The notes under the pieces were generated by a model that saw nothing but the letters and a program-made list of their open reading frames with translations, did no database searches and was not told the DNA's origin. Shown here one piece after another: positions 8,793 through 17,759 of a DNA stretch of 64,000 nucleotides (position 1 is the first letter of the stretch; every line of letters starts with the position of its first letter). The translations under genes and the position numbers were made by a program. The DNA comes from Chlorobiota bacterium (lineage in GTDB: Bacteria > Bacteroidota > Ignavibacteria > OLB7), in the NCBI GenBank assembly GCA_028287785.1, contig JAQBOZ010000019.1:62001-126000 (forward strand), in the 5' to 3' direction.

Positions 8793-10037
8793 CTACTCGT
8801 ACAGCAGATATCCCTCACGCGCCGCGATATAGTCCCTCTGCCTCCCCCGCCAGCCCTCCACGATGCTTCCAAAGCTGGCGCCGGCCAGGATCTTCCGGCG
8901 AATCTGATCGGTGCCACACACCTTGTCGAACATCTTCCAGCGATCCTCCGTCACCGCGTCGAACGGATGCCGCGCGTTGTAGAGATCGCGCAGCGTGGTG
9001 AGCAGGGCGATGGTCGCGGTGAACGGCTCGGCCATATCGCCGGTCCGCATCAGCTGAACCCCGCGGCAGAGCGTCCCGGTGGACATCCCGTAGAACGGCT
9101 TGTAGGCGGTCTTCCTGAAGTAGATGCCGCGCACTCCCATGCCGTTGAGCCGCAGAGCAAACGTATCGGCATCGATCCAGGGGGCCCCCACAAGCTCGAA
9201 CGGCAGCGTATAGCCGATGCCGATGCTTGCCACGCTGATCTCGCCGATCGGCCCGGTGGCGGCATTGGCAAACGCCGACTCGGGCGTCGGCACGTGAGGC
9301 GATGTCGGTATCCAGATCAGCCCCGTCTCGCGCCATCGCATCGACCGTCGCCAACCCTCCATCCTGATCACCGTCAGGTTGCACCTCCCGCGCCCCTCCA
9401 GCCATCGCTCGCCGTTTGCCATCGTCGCCAGCTCGCCGGCGGTAAGGCCGTAGACATAGGGGACCGGGACGATGCCGACGAACGACCGGAACGCGGAATC
9501 GAGGACGGGGCCGTCGATCACATCGCCGCCGATGGGGTTGGGTCGGTCGAGAATCACCACCGGAATGCCCGCATCGGCACACCCCTCCATCACCTTGATC
9601 ATCGTGGAGATGAACGTATAGCTCCTGACGCCGATATCCTGGATATCGTAGACCATCACATCGATGTTCCCCAGCATCGCCGGGGTCGGCTTCCGGGTGG
9701 CGCCGTAGAGGGAGAAGACCGGCAGGCCGCTCCGTGGCTCGATCTGGTCGCCAACGCTCTCGCCGGCCGCCGTCGAGGCGTCGATGCCATGTTCGGGGGC
9801 GAAGAGCGCGGTCAGGCGGCAACGGTCGGTGGCGAGAAATGCGTCGAGCGTGGACTGGCGGATGTCCCGCCGTACCGATGTCTGATTGATCACCAGGCCG
9901 ACCCGTTTGCCGCGCACCTGCGCGAACCCGTCGCGGACCAGCACATCGATGCCGGGGAGGACCTGGGCGCGGAGATGCGCGACGATGAAGAGGAGGAATA
10001 TCGTGATGATCGCGATGCGGCGTGGGACGCGGGCCAT
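8793..10037 (-). CDS. namZ: Exo-β-N-acetylmuramidase NamZ-like protein (DUF1343)
   Basis: This 414-residue exported protein has an N-terminal hydrophobic signal (IAIITIFLLFIVAHLRA). The DUF1343/NamZ domain includes GLVINQTS near 47-54, FAPEHGI near 79, DIQDIGVRSYTF and LDRPNPIGGDVIDGP. Characterised NamZ removes terminal MurNAc from peptidoglycan fragments in wall turnover or scavenging. It shares a single base with the upstream HAD gene (TGATG junction), so the two are coupled. A periplasmic location is expected. The family call is firm, but activity in this organism is inferred. Confidence 0.9.
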   Translation of the reverse strand: MARVPRRIAIITIFLLFIVAHLRAQVLPGIDVLVRDGFAQVRGKRVGLVINQTSVRRDIRQSTLDAFLATDRCRLTALFAPEHGIDASTAAGESVGDQIEPRSGLPVFSLYGATRKPTPAMLGNIDVMVYDIQDIGVRSYTFISTMIKVMEGCADAGIPVVILDRPNPIGGDVIDGPVLDSAFRSFVGIVPVPYVYGLTAGELATMANGERWLEGRGRCNLTVIRMEGWRRSMRWRETGLIWIPTSPHVPTPESAFANAATGPIGEISVASIGIGYTLPFELVGAPWIDADTFALRLNGMGVRGIYFRKTAYKPFYGMSTGTLCRGVQLMRTGDMAEPFTATIALLTTLRDLYNARHPFDAVTEDRWKMFDKVCGTDQIRRKILAGASFGSIVEGWRGRQRDYIAAREGYLLYE

Positions 10038-10729
10038 CAGTTCCCCCCGATGAATTGATCGATCACATCCTCTTCGAGAAGGGACTCGCAGAGGTCGTCG
10101 GGGAGATGATCGCTCAGCTCGGCCGCGCTCAGCACGCCGGTGGCGACCGCGAGCGAGCGGATTCCCCAGGCGCGCGCGCAGGAGATATCGCGGTGGGAAT
10201 CCCCCACGATCATCGTATCGCCATAATCGAACGCATCGCCCCAGTGGTGCCGCGCCCGTTCGAGCGCGATCGGCGGCAGCTCATCGCGGATGACGGCATC
10301 GGAGCCGAACGAGCCGATGGGGAAGAAGCGGTTGAGATCGTGCGGGGCAAGCTTCATCCGGGCGGCGCGCTCCAGGTTGCCGGTAAGGAGCCCGAGGCGC
10401 ACATCATCGCGAAGCGCCAGCCGTTCCAGAAGATCCCGCACGCCGGGGAGCAGCTCGATGGTCTCCGCGCTGAGATGCCGTTCCCAGTTCTCCAGGAGGA
10501 TCGACTCCATCAGCGCGATCCGCTCCGGCAGCCCATCGCCGGCGCATCCGGCGGCGGCGCACAGCTCCCGCATGATCTGCCGGTCGGTCTTGCCGTGCAG
10601 CTCAAGACTGGGGAGATCATCATCGCGATCCAGCGCCCGGGCGACCACATCGCGGATCACGGCGCGGGTGATTGCGCCACGCACGCTTATCAACGTTCCA
10701 TCGATATCGAAGAGAATCAGTTTCATCAT
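10037..10729 (-). CDS. HAD-superfamily hydrolase, phosphoglycolate phosphatase-like
   Basis: This 230-residue protein has HAD motif I, LFDIDGTL (Asp8 nucleophile, Asp10 acid/base), a helical cap, motif II threonine in GLLTGN near 117 and the motif IV region with GDSHRDISCARAWG near 176. It resembles the Gph/PGMB group of small-molecule phosphatases, and the substrate cannot be read from sequence. Two adjacent ATGs (10729, 10726) could start translation. Its stop overlaps the namZ start, so a role in sugar phosphate clearance from cell-wall recycling is possible but unproven. Confidence 0.88.
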   Translation of the reverse strand: MMKLILFDIDGTLISVRGAITRAVIRDVVARALDRDDDLPSLELHGKTDRQIMRELCAAAGCAGDGLPERIALMESILLENWERHLSAETIELLPGVRDLLERLALRDDVRLGLLTGNLERAARMKLAPHDLNRFFPIGSFGSDAVIRDELPPIALERARHHWGDAFDYGDTMIVGDSHRDISCARAWGIRSLAVATGVLSAAELSDHLPDDLCESLLEEDVIDQFIGGN

Positions 10730-10832
10730 TCCAGGGATTTACGATCTTTGCACGCCGGTCATCCAACCGGCGGCGCCGAAACGGCCCGCGAACATCGCGA
10801 CGGCCCATCTTCATGGATCTCTCAAGAACCAC

Positions 10833-11462
10833 ATGACAAGCATCTCTCGCGCCTTCGTGCAGGGCGCGCGCCTGGCGTTTCCGCTCATCGCCGCGGCTCT
10901 GCTTCCGGCGTGCCGTGCCAAGGGACCGGACGTTCCGGCCACCTTTCATCGCGATACGGCGGCGCCGGTCACGCAATCTACTCCACTCCCCGATTCCGGG
11001 ATCACATCCCCCGCTCCGGGCTCCGGCATCGACACATCGGCCGCGGTAACGGGGGAAACTCCCGGCACGGCGCCGGCGGGAGCGGGGCTCTCTCCGGGGT
11101 GGAAGCGGGCGGAACTGGTGGAGGGGGTGCGGAGCTTCGTGGGGGCGATCGACTCGGGAAACGAGCGGCAGTTCTGGGGCTCCCTTTCGGGGAGGAGCAG
11201 GTCGATGGTGGATGGCGGCGGGCTTGGGCCGCGCTCGGAGATCTGGGAGAACGCGAAGGCGACGCTGGCCGATATCCGCAACCGGAAGATCACCGTCGTC
11301 GGCGGGACGGCGGACAGCGTGGCGCTCAGGATCGATGGCGAGCGGCTGGTGGACGGCGTCCGGGAGAACGACCCGGTCATCATCGGGCTGCTGCGGGAAA
11401 AGGGGGACTGGAAGGTGATGTATCCGGGGCTGATGTACCCGGAACATCATCTCAGACGATAG
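10833..11462 (+). CDS. Putative lipoprotein with NTF2/DUF4878-like C-terminal part
   Basis: About 209 residues from the ATG at 10833. The N-terminus is a lipoprotein signal (ALLPAC, lipid-modified Cys near residue 23). It is followed by a low-complexity Pro/Ser/Thr-rich linker (about 25-80). The folded part begins WKRAELVEGVRSFVGAID, with a later pattern TVVGGTADSVALRI and EKGDWKVMYPG. That resembles small NTF2-like or DUF4878 lipoproteins, where this kind of helix and β-sheet tail is common. The family assignment is tentative. The frame is open upstream to 10290 but overlaps the HAD gene in antisense, so I rejected the longer start. Confidence 0.7.
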   Translation: MTSISRAFVQGARLAFPLIAAALLPACRAKGPDVPATFHRDTAAPVTQSTPLPDSGITSPAPGSGIDTSAAVTGETPGTAPAGAGLSPGWKRAELVEGVRSFVGAIDSGNERQFWGSLSGRSRSMVDGGGLGPRSEIWENAKATLADIRNRKITVVGGTADSVALRIDGERLVDGVRENDPVIIGLLREKGDWKVMYPGLMYPEHHLRR

Positions 11463-11903
11463 CCACGCATCGCCAATAAAAAGGGCATTAATATTCCTGA
11501 CGCACTATGTGGCCCGAGAACCGCCGACAACGCTCCACCGTCATCCCCGCCTGTGCAGGGATGACAGCCCATGCGGTTCACGTCTATCACTGGCCTTCTT
11601 GTATCTCCATCGCCGCGCGACTCAACGTCGTGGGACTCCATATAGGTAGTTATTAGGTAGCGAGTCCACCTGCTCGACGATCTATCTTGCCACCAGTTCT
11701 TCAGAGAAATAACGGAATGCCATCATCCTCTTATCGTATTGGACAGACCGTCTCGGAGAAGGCCCCGGGACGAGACAATGTTGAAGCGCTCAAGTGCTCT
11801 ACCTGGTGGATCTGACCGGAGCTTCTATTTCTGCGACATTATGTCCGATACGATAAATGCCGGTGATCATTCTCTGAAGCCCACTCACCTATCGGGAATT
11901 ACA
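11463..11903. other. Intergenic stretch with one dispersed repeat (type C)
   Basis: About 440 bases without a convincing gene. It contains a type C repeat at 11540-11595. The remainder has short A/T-rich patches and no recognisable tRNA or terminator. The open frame running into the downstream secreted protein starts at 11739, but a signal peptide marks the real start at 11904. Confidence 0.6.
11540..11595. repeat. Dispersed repeat type C, copy 1
   Basis: A short inverted repeat, GTCATCCCCGCC...GGGATGAC, is followed by a segment containing GGTTCACGTCTATCA. The same combination (GGGAATGAC arm, then GGTTCAAGTATATCA) recurs at 13118-13233. The two copies therefore belong to one REP-like family of small hairpins. 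Confidence 0.6.
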
Positions 11904-12794
11904 ATGTTGAACGCATCCAACCTCAGGCGGTGGCTGATCGCGTTCGGGGCAGTCGTCTGTCTCGTCGCAGGGGTCACCAGAGCTATCGCGCAGCCGTATT
12001 CGTTGCTCGATCCATGCAGCAAATACACGATCAACATGCTCCCTGCGGAGACCGGAATGTACAATCAGTGGCCCACACCGCCCGCGACGGGAGATTTTCC
12101 ACTGGATATCACGGTGACATTGAAGCCGCAGATCGGCAGTTCCTCTTCAACTCCGACGACGCAGACCCGTACGTTTACCGGTACTGGAACAGGAGCGTAC
12201 AGCTTCAATGGCAATCAATGGTACGTCGATGGAATCATGGTGGCCGGAACCAACGTGGCGTGGGACGGGCAGCCGCATCTGATTCCGACATCCACGAATA
12301 ATCGCTGTCTCAAGGTGACGATCACGACCGACGCGGCCGGTTGCCCGGTTGTCAACATCACAGTAACCTGGTGCACGCCTCCGCCATATTGCGATCACGT
12401 CACGTTGGTGATCGATCCCGATGTCGATGATCCGGCGCTGTTCAATCTTACCGGTGATGGACGCATGTATATCACCGCGTTGGGAGAGAAGATTACATCC
12501 GGTACGCCTGCGGCATCGGATGTAATCTTCGCGCCGTATTACACCACTTCCAGGCCCACGACGATGTCGTTCGCTTCCGGTTATGCGGTGATAGGCGTCT
12601 TTATTGGGCTCGATCCGTACGATCATATCGGATATGTTCCTCTCGATGGCCTGCCGCACAAGTTTAATACCAGCGTCATCACGACCGGGTCTGATGGCAT
12701 TCCCCGTCATCGCTGCCTGGAGTTGACGGCGGTAAGGGACTCTGTAACGGGATGCGTGACGATTTACGTTCACGGATGCTACTTTACGCCGTAG
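11904..12794 (+). CDS. Exported protein of unknown function
   Basis: About 296 residues from the ATG at 11904, which begins a signal peptide (RRWLIAFGAVVCLVAGV, cut near AIAQP). The mature part is Thr/Gly/Pro-rich with regularly placed cysteines (SLLDPCSKY, NRCLKVTITTDAAGCPV, VTWCTPPPYC, HRCLELTAVRDSVTGCV). It seems to contain two related halves: each ends with a C-L-(K/E)-(V/L)-T stretch followed by D-(A/S)-x-(A/T)-G-C-(P/V) and a β-strand. No T9SS C-terminal domain is visible. The function is unknown; the internal duplication and paired Cys suggest a disulfide-stabilised β-rich extracellular protein. Confidence 0.75.
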   Translation: MLNASNLRRWLIAFGAVVCLVAGVTRAIAQPYSLLDPCSKYTINMLPAETGMYNQWPTPPATGDFPLDITVTLKPQIGSSSSTPTTQTRTFTGTGTGAYSFNGNQWYVDGIMVAGTNVAWDGQPHLIPTSTNNRCLKVTITTDAAGCPVVNITVTWCTPPPYCDHVTLVIDPDVDDPALFNLTGDGRMYITALGEKITSGTPAASDVIFAPYYTTSRPTTMSFASGYAVIGVFIGLDPYDHIGYVPLDGLPHKFNTSVITTGSDGIPRHRCLELTAVRDSVTGCVTIYVHGCYFTP

Positions 12795-12815
12795 GCTGAT
12801 CGAACATCACTTCGC

Positions 12816-12848
12816 ACAAGGGCCGAAGATTTTTTCTCCGGCCCTTGT
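12816..12848 (+). terminator. Stem-loop after the exported-protein gene
   Basis: ACAAGGGCCG at 12816-12825 pairs perfectly with CGGCCCTTGT at 12839-12848 around a T-rich loop, 22 bases after the stop at 12794. There is no U-tract after the stem, so it may be a processing or stability hairpin and not an intrinsic terminator. Confidence 0.4.
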
Positions 12849-13233
12849 GGTATTGTCTTCCATTGTTGAGTTGTCTGTGATCCGCCGCGAAGATTGTACC
12901 GGCCGAGACCGGAAGCCGGTTGTACTCCCAATTGTTGATGAGGAATGCTCCAGCAAAAAAATCTTCGCCGGAGCATTCAAAAAAACTCCCGAAGCGGCGT
13001 CCGAAACAGCACACGACTCCAATCTCCGCGCACCAATCGCGGATCGAGCCAACCCCGGCCTGCCTCTCACATATCCTTGAGGCACATATGGCCCCACGGC
13101 CGCAAACAATGCCCGCTATCATCCTCACGCAGGCGGGGATCCATCGTCAACGGAGGGAAGGATTCACTGCGTAGCCCTTCGGGTTCCGCCTGCGCGGGAA
13201 TGACAACGCGCGTGGTTCAAGTATATCATCGCC
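12849..13233. other. Intergenic stretch with hairpin and type C repeat
   Basis: No convincing gene. It holds an inverted repeat GAATGCTCC...GGAGCATTC (12943-12951 with 12970-12978) and the second type C repeat at 13118-13233. Short frames here (for example 12784-13128 on the minus strand) lack ribosome sites and protein-like composition. Confidence 0.6.
13118..13233. repeat. Dispersed repeat type C, copy 2
   Basis: A palindromic repeat with outer arms ATCCTCACGCAGGCGGGGAT and TTCCGCCTGCGCGGGAATGAC separated by about 45 bases. It is followed by GGTTCAAGTATATCATCGCC, which is shared with the copy at 11540-11595. It ends exactly at the ychF terminator. Confidence 0.6.
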
Positions 13234-13268
13234 AATAAAAAACCCCGGGACGATATGTCTCGGGGTTC
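13234..13268 (-). terminator. Intrinsic terminator of ychF
   Basis: On the minus strand GAACCCCGAGAC pairs with the matching GTCCCGGGGTT arm and is followed by TTTTTTATT. This is a GC stem with a U-tract directly downstream of the ychF stop at 13296. Confidence 0.85.
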
Positions 13269-13295
13269 GATCTTCGTAGCCCCTTCAACGGCCCG

Positions 13296-14396
13296 CTAGA
13301 CGTTGAACCGGAAGAACATCACATCGCCATCCTGCACGATATACTCCTTCCCCTCCACGCGATAGAGCCCTGCCTCCTTCATCGCCTGCTCGCTGCCCAG
13401 ACGGCGGAGATCGGCGTAGCTCTGCACCTCGGCGCGGATAAAGCCCTTCTCGAAATCCGTGTGGATCACGCCGGCGGCCTGCGGGGCGGTAAAGCCCTTC
13501 AGCACGGTCCACGCGCGGCACTCCTTCTCCCCGGCCGTGAAATAGGTCAGCAACCCCAGGAGCTTGTAGCCGGTGCGGATGATGGCGTTCAGCCCCGGCT
13601 CCTTCAGCCCGAGCGATTCCAGAAATTCCGTCCGCTCGGCCGGCTCCAGCTCCGCGATCTCCGACTCGATCTTGGCGCAGACCGGCACCACCTCGAACCC
13701 GCGCGCCGTGGCGAACTCCCGAACGCGGTCGATATGCGCGCTTCCGTTCAGCAGGCCATCCTCGTCCGTGTTGGCGATATACATCACCTTCTTGTCGGTG
13801 AGCAGATGGAACTCGCTGATGAGCGCCTCCTCATCGGGCGTCCGCTGGAAGGTGATGGCAAGGTGCCCCCTTCCCTCGGAGAGATGATCCCGCATCCGCT
13901 CCGCGATCGCCACCTCCTCCTTCGCCCCCTTGTCGTTCGCCTTCGCGCGACGAGCAGCCGTATCGATCCGCTTCTCCATCGACTCGATATCGCGCAGGAT
14001 CAGCTCCGTCTCGATCGTCTCGATATCGCGGATCGGGTCGATATTCCCCTCCACGTGGACCACATTCTCCTCCTCGAAGCAGCGCACCACATGGGCGATC
14101 GCGTCGACGGTCCTGATGTGGCCGAGGAACTGATTGCCGAGCCCCTCCCCCTTGGAGGCGCCCCGGACCAGGCCGGCGATGTCGACGAACTCGATCGTGG
14201 TGGGGACTTCCTTTTTGGTGTGAAAGACCTCGGAGAGCCAGCGAAGTCGCTCATCGGGAACGGCGACAACGCCGGTGTTCGGCTCGATGGTGCAGAACGG
14301 GTAGTTCTCCGCCGGGATTCCGGCCGAGGTGATCGCGTTGAAGAGCGTCGACTTGCCGACGTTCGGAAGGCCGACGATGCCACAGGCAAAACCCAT
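13296..14396 (-). CDS. ychF: Redox-responsive ATPase/GTP-binding protein YchF (Obg family)
   Basis: This 366-residue protein is the normal length for YchF. P-loop G1 GLPNVGKST is at 9-17, G3 [20 protein letters not shown] at about 71-90, followed by the NKxE-like region of YchF, a coiled-coil arm and a C-terminal TGS domain ending [13 protein letters not shown]. YchF binds ATP better than GTP and associates with ribosomes; it modulates stress and translation. The protein is cytosolic. A strong terminator follows. Confidence 0.96.
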   Translation of the reverse strand: MGFACGIVGLPNVGKSTLFNAITSAGIPAENYPFCTIEPNTGVVAVPDERLRWLSEVFHTKKEVPTTIEFVDIAGLVRGASKGEGLGNQFLGHIRTVDAIAHVVRCFEEENVVHVEGNIDPIRDIETIETELILRDIESMEKRIDTAARRAKANDKGAKEEVAIAERMRDHLSEGRGHLAITFQRTPDEEALISEFHLLTDKKVMYIANTDEDGLLNGSAHIDRVREFATARGFEVVPVCAKIESEIAELEPAERTEFLESLGLKEPGLNAIIRTGYKLLGLLTYFTAGEKECRAWTVLKGFTAPQAAGVIHTDFEKGFIRAEVQSYADLRRLGSEQAMKEAGLYRVEGKEYIVQDGDVMFFRFNV

Positions 14397-14793
14397 AATC
14401 GTATTCGTTAGCTACGTTGTGAAATCCCCGGTCAGGGAGAACGGCTCGCGCGGCCGGCAACGGCGGGCGGCACATTTGTCCAGAAGGCAAATCTACGGAA
14501 AGTAGGCGGGCCGGAGAGTTTACAAGGTGTGTTGCGGGGCTGCGGTGATGAAATTCATACGATCCCGACGACGACAAATGGAGCCCGCCGATCCCATCCT
14601 GTGGCGCTAACTATTTGCCGGCACGCGGCGTTATTTGAAAGCGGGTGATGGCCTGGAAAGATGCAGAGGTCGCTTTTCTTATGAATCTTTCATCCGGTCA
14701 TCGTAGATTCCCGCCAATCCCCGTTCCAATACCCGTGAAAACCGGGTTATCCCCGTTTTATCGTAGAGTTCTTTTTACGAACTATAATCGGCC
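14397..14793. other. Intergenic stretch, no recognised element
   Basis: About 400 bases between ychF and a small membrane protein on the opposite strand. It should contain the ychF promoter. A TATAAT at 14783-14788 lies only five bases before the next ATG, too close for an ordinary leader. The 78-codon frame at 14645 has no protein-like character. Confidence 0.5.
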
Positions 14794-15009
14794 ATGGATA
14801 CCACGGAACCCATCAATGGAGGCTCCTCGCAGTTCGATCGTCCCGACGGACCGGAGTCGCTGTTTTCACCGTATGCAATGATGCCGGCCACGCCCGAGGA
14901 GTTCGAAGCATATACCGAGGGACGGCGCAACGGCATTATCTCCGGCATCGTCCTGGGATCGCTCTCCGGGGCGATCATGGTGCTGGTGTTCTGGCTCCTG
15001 TTTCACTGA
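14794..15009 (+). CDS. Small single-pass membrane protein
   Basis: This 71-residue ORF has an acidic, polar N-terminus (about 1-46, ending EEFEAYTEGRRNG). A glycine-containing membrane helix (IISGIVLGSLSGAIMVLVFW) sits at the C-terminal end. Composition and hydrophobic profile are protein-like, but no ribosome site is clear. It is unrelated by orientation to its neighbours. The function is unknown. Confidence 0.5.
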   Translation: MDTTEPINGGSSQFDRPDGPESLFSPYAMMPATPEEFEAYTEGRRNGIISGIVLGSLSGAIMVLVFWLLFH

Positions 15010-15182
15010 GCCCGGAACGGAGCCGATCCGGCATCGCACATCGGCGGACGCGAATGATTGTTGATCGACCCGCCATCGCCTGATGGAATCAACGGCGACG
15101 GCCTTCCCGTTCGCCGGCTCTCTCCCGAGCCTTCATAATCCCACTCCCATCTCCAACCCGAAACTCTCCTCGCGGCAACAGC

Positions 15183-16529
15183 CTACATCGCCTCGATGCA
15201 GGCCGATGGCTTGTCCGAAGCGGGGAACATAGTTCCCTTGAGCGCCTCGGCCGCGAGATCCGCGACGGCGGCAACCAGCTTGTCGAGATCCTCGGCGTTG
15301 TTGTAGATGCCGATGGTGGCCCGCACCGCGCCGGGAAGCAGCACATCCTCGCCGGCCTCCACCTTCCGCCTGACTGCCTCGGCATCGGTGCAGTGAAGGA
15401 GCCTTGTGAGATAGGGATGCGCGCAGAAACAGCCGTTCCGCGTGGCGATGCCGTAGCGCTCGTTCAAAATGGCCGCCACCTGCTCGTGATGGATTCCGGT
15501 GATGTTGAACGGCAGCACGCCCAGCTTCTTCTCCGCGGGAATATCCCCCAGGAACGTGACCCCCTCGATCCCCCGCAGCCGTGATTCCACCGACGTAAGC
15601 AGTTCCACCTCATGCCGGCGTACCCAGTCCAGCCCGATCTCCGAAAGCCAGTTGAGCGCGGAACCGAGCGCGATAACGCCGGGAATATTCGGCGTTCCCC
15701 CCGTGTGGCGCTCCACCCCCTCCGCCCAGACAACGTCGGTATCGGTCACGAACTTCACGGTGCCGCCGCCGGGGATATACGGCTCGGTCCGTTCCAGCAC
15801 CTGGTTCGGCGCCACCAGGAACGCGGTGCCGAACGGCGCATACGCCTTGTGCCCCGCGGCCGCGAAGAAATCGATATGGCTGTCGTCGTCGTTAGGAAGA
15901 AGGTCCACGGCATGGTGCGCCAGAAGCTGCGCGCCATCGACAAGGATGCGGGCGCCATTGGCGTGGGCAAGGCGGGCGATGAGCCGGATATCGGGCATGT
16001 AGCCGGTGACATTGCTCGCGCCGGTAATCGCCACCAGCTTGATCCCCCCGGCAACCAGTTTCCGCTCAAGATCCTCGTAGTCGAGCGTGCCATCGCGCAG
16101 CACTTCGATCCGCTTCACCGCGCCGCGCCGGCGATGCGGAAGATCGTTTGAATGATGTTCCATCGACGACACCAGCGTGGCCCCCGCCACATCCTGCATC
16201 AGATAGCTGGCGATATCGAGCGCGGTGGTGGTATTGCTGGTGAAGATCACGCTGTTGTCGGCGCCGGAGCCACCGCCGATATAGTTCAGCACCACCTCCG
16301 ACACGCAGTCGTACAGCTCCGACGCCTTCTGCGAGAGGTAGTGATTGCCGCGATGGATGTTCGCGTAATAGCGTTCCAGAAACTCCCGGTAGCTGTCCAG
16401 CACCGGCGCGGGGGGATGCGTGCTTGCGCCATGATCGAGATAGGTGATCGTCTGGCGGTTTCCGCTCTCATTGACGAAACACTGGCGCGTGATCGGGAAC
16501 TGCTCGCGGATCGTATCGAGTGTGCTCAT
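15183..16529 (-). CDS. Class V aminotransferase, cysteine desulfurase-like
   Basis: This 448-residue PLP enzyme is of the SufS/CsdA-like branch. Landmarks are YLDHGASTHPP near 29, the SMEHHSNDLP motif near 120, VDGAQLLAHH near 197, the PLP-lysine motif AAGHKAYAPFGTAFL near 224-238 and RNGCFCAHP near 357, where the Cys could be the persulfide-forming residue. It is about 40 residues longer than SufS, and no SufBCDE genes lie beside it. The role may therefore be a stand-alone desulfurase, selenocysteine lyase or isopenicillin-epimerase-like enzyme. It is cytosolic. Confidence 0.85.
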   Translation of the reverse strand: MSTLDTIREQFPITRQCFVNESGNRQTITYLDHGASTHPPAPVLDSYREFLERYYANIHRGNHYLSQKASELYDCVSEVVLNYIGGGSGADNSVIFTSNTTTALDIASYLMQDVAGATLVSSMEHHSNDLPHRRRGAVKRIEVLRDGTLDYEDLERKLVAGGIKLVAITGASNVTGYMPDIRLIARLAHANGARILVDGAQLLAHHAVDLLPNDDDSHIDFFAAAGHKAYAPFGTAFLVAPNQVLERTEPYIPGGGTVKFVTDTDVVWAEGVERHTGGTPNIPGVIALGSALNWLSEIGLDWVRRHEVELLTSVESRLRGIEGVTFLGDIPAEKKLGVLPFNITGIHHEQVAAILNERYGIATRNGCFCAHPYLTRLLHCTDAEAVRRKVEAGEDVLLPGAVRATIGIYNNAEDLDKLVAAVADLAAEALKGTMFPASDKPSACIEAM

Positions 16530-16990
16530 GGGAATATCGTAATCTGGCTATGAGGACGGAATGTCGGCGGATGCCGGGAGTTTGAGGAGGCTGCAATTTA
16601 TCGCCCGGCGAAGGAACCACCAATGATTATGCAGCCGCTGATCCCCCTGCATAATAGAATGTCACCATTCCCCGTAATGATGCAATTTTGAACGAGCTCA
16701 TCCCTCATTGCCGGTTGCCAGCATGGCACCGGGTTTGTAGCTTCAATAGACTCCTATCAGAATGGATGGTCGGCTCGCCGGCCGCATCGTTAGCAATGCA
16801 GTATGATACCCGCTCGCGGGGATGATAACGGCGTGCGCCGCCGACCCTTTTGTCGAGCGCCCTTCGGGGCAATGCGAGCAATGCTCCCGCCGATGCAGCT
16901 CTGTGTTCAGTTCAGTGCGCCACACAGCCCCGGCGGAGAGCCATCCGGGCGATCCTTGGACACCCGTATCGAGTCAGTAACGGAGACGTT
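16530..16990. other. Intergenic stretch upstream of mlaE
   Basis: About 460 bases between two divergent genes, so it should hold promoters for both. I found no complete Bacteroidota promoter. A short GC-rich patch near 16850 (GCGCCCTTCGGGGC) resembles the cores of type A repeats. Frames starting at 16803 and 16850 extend the downstream genes artificially. Confidence 0.5.
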
Positions 16991-17752
16991 GTGGGATTCC
17001 TGAGTAACGGCATTATCGAGTTCGGCAGCTACGCGAAATTCGCGGGCCGCTTCTTCAAAACGGTGTTCTCCCCGCCCTACGAGTTTCGTCAGATCGTTCG
17101 CCATGTCGATGATTTCGGCGCGATGTCCCTCCCCCTCATCTCCATGGTCAACTTCATCATGGGGCTTATCCTTGCCCTGCAGTCGCGGCCGACGATGGAG
17201 AAGTTCGGCGCAGCCGCATGGATTCCGGCGATGGTGACCACATCGATCACCAAGGAGCTGGGGCCGGTGATCACCGCGCTGCTGGTGGCGGGGCGCGTGG
17301 CTTCGGGCATCGGCGCGGAGCTTGGTTCGATGAAGGTGACAGAGCAGATCGACGCGATGGAATGCTCCGGGGTCGATCCCTACAATTACCTGGTGACGAC
17401 GCGGGTGCTGGCGCTGACCCTGCTGATGCCGCTCCTGACGCTCTACGCGGAGTTTCTCGGCATCTGCGGCAGCTTCCTGGCGGAGTACATCTCCTCCGGC
17501 GTCACCCTTCAATATTATTACGGCCAGGTGGTGGACGCGCTCACCTTTCCAAGAGTTCTGCCGGGGCTGATCAAGACCGCGGGCTTCGGCTTCGCGATTG
17601 CCGTGGTTGGCTCCTACAAAGGGTTCAACACGGATTCCGGCACCGAGGGAGTTGGTCGCGCCACAACCTCGGCGGTGGTCCTTTCATCGGTCTGGATCAT
17701 CCTGATAGACATGGTGATCGTAAAGCTCTCAGTCACGTTCCTAGGCGAATAG
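16991..17752 (+). CDS. mlaE: MlaE-family ABC transporter permease
   Basis: About 253 residues from a GTG at 16991, preceded by GGAG five bases upstream. An ATG at 16850 is in frame but adds an unlikely N-terminus. It has five or six membrane helices and the conserved family loop GIGAELGSMKVTEQIDAME near 109-127, which contacts the ATPase. It forms the inner-membrane core of an MCE/Mla lipid transport system that moves phospholipids between the inner and outer membranes. It is followed after seven bases by mlaF and then mlaD, the classical order. Confidence 0.92.
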   Translation: MGFLSNGIIEFGSYAKFAGRFFKTVFSPPYEFRQIVRHVDDFGAMSLPLISMVNFIMGLILALQSRPTMEKFGAAAWIPAMVTTSITKELGPVITALLVAGRVASGIGAELGSMKVTEQIDAMECSGVDPYNYLVTTRVLALTLLMPLLTLYAEFLGICGSFLAEYISSGVTLQYYYGQVVDALTFPRVLPGLIKTAGFGFAIAVVGSYKGFNTDSGTEGVGRATTSAVVLSSVWIILIDMVIVKLSVTFLGE

Positions 17753-17759
17753 AGTCCAG

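Noticed and set aside
8481-10058. 525-codon plus-strand ORF across ctaF and namZ
   Set aside because: It runs through two real genes in another frame or strand. Composition is that of a GC-rich shadow.
12784-13128. Minus-strand ORF of 114 codons between two genes
   Set aside because: It overlaps hairpins and a dispersed repeat, with no ribosome site. A second frame on the same strand is equally open.
14645-14881. 78-codon plus-strand ORF before the small membrane protein
   Set aside because: Pro/Arg/Ser-rich, no ribosome site, and it overlaps the more protein-like ORF at 14794.
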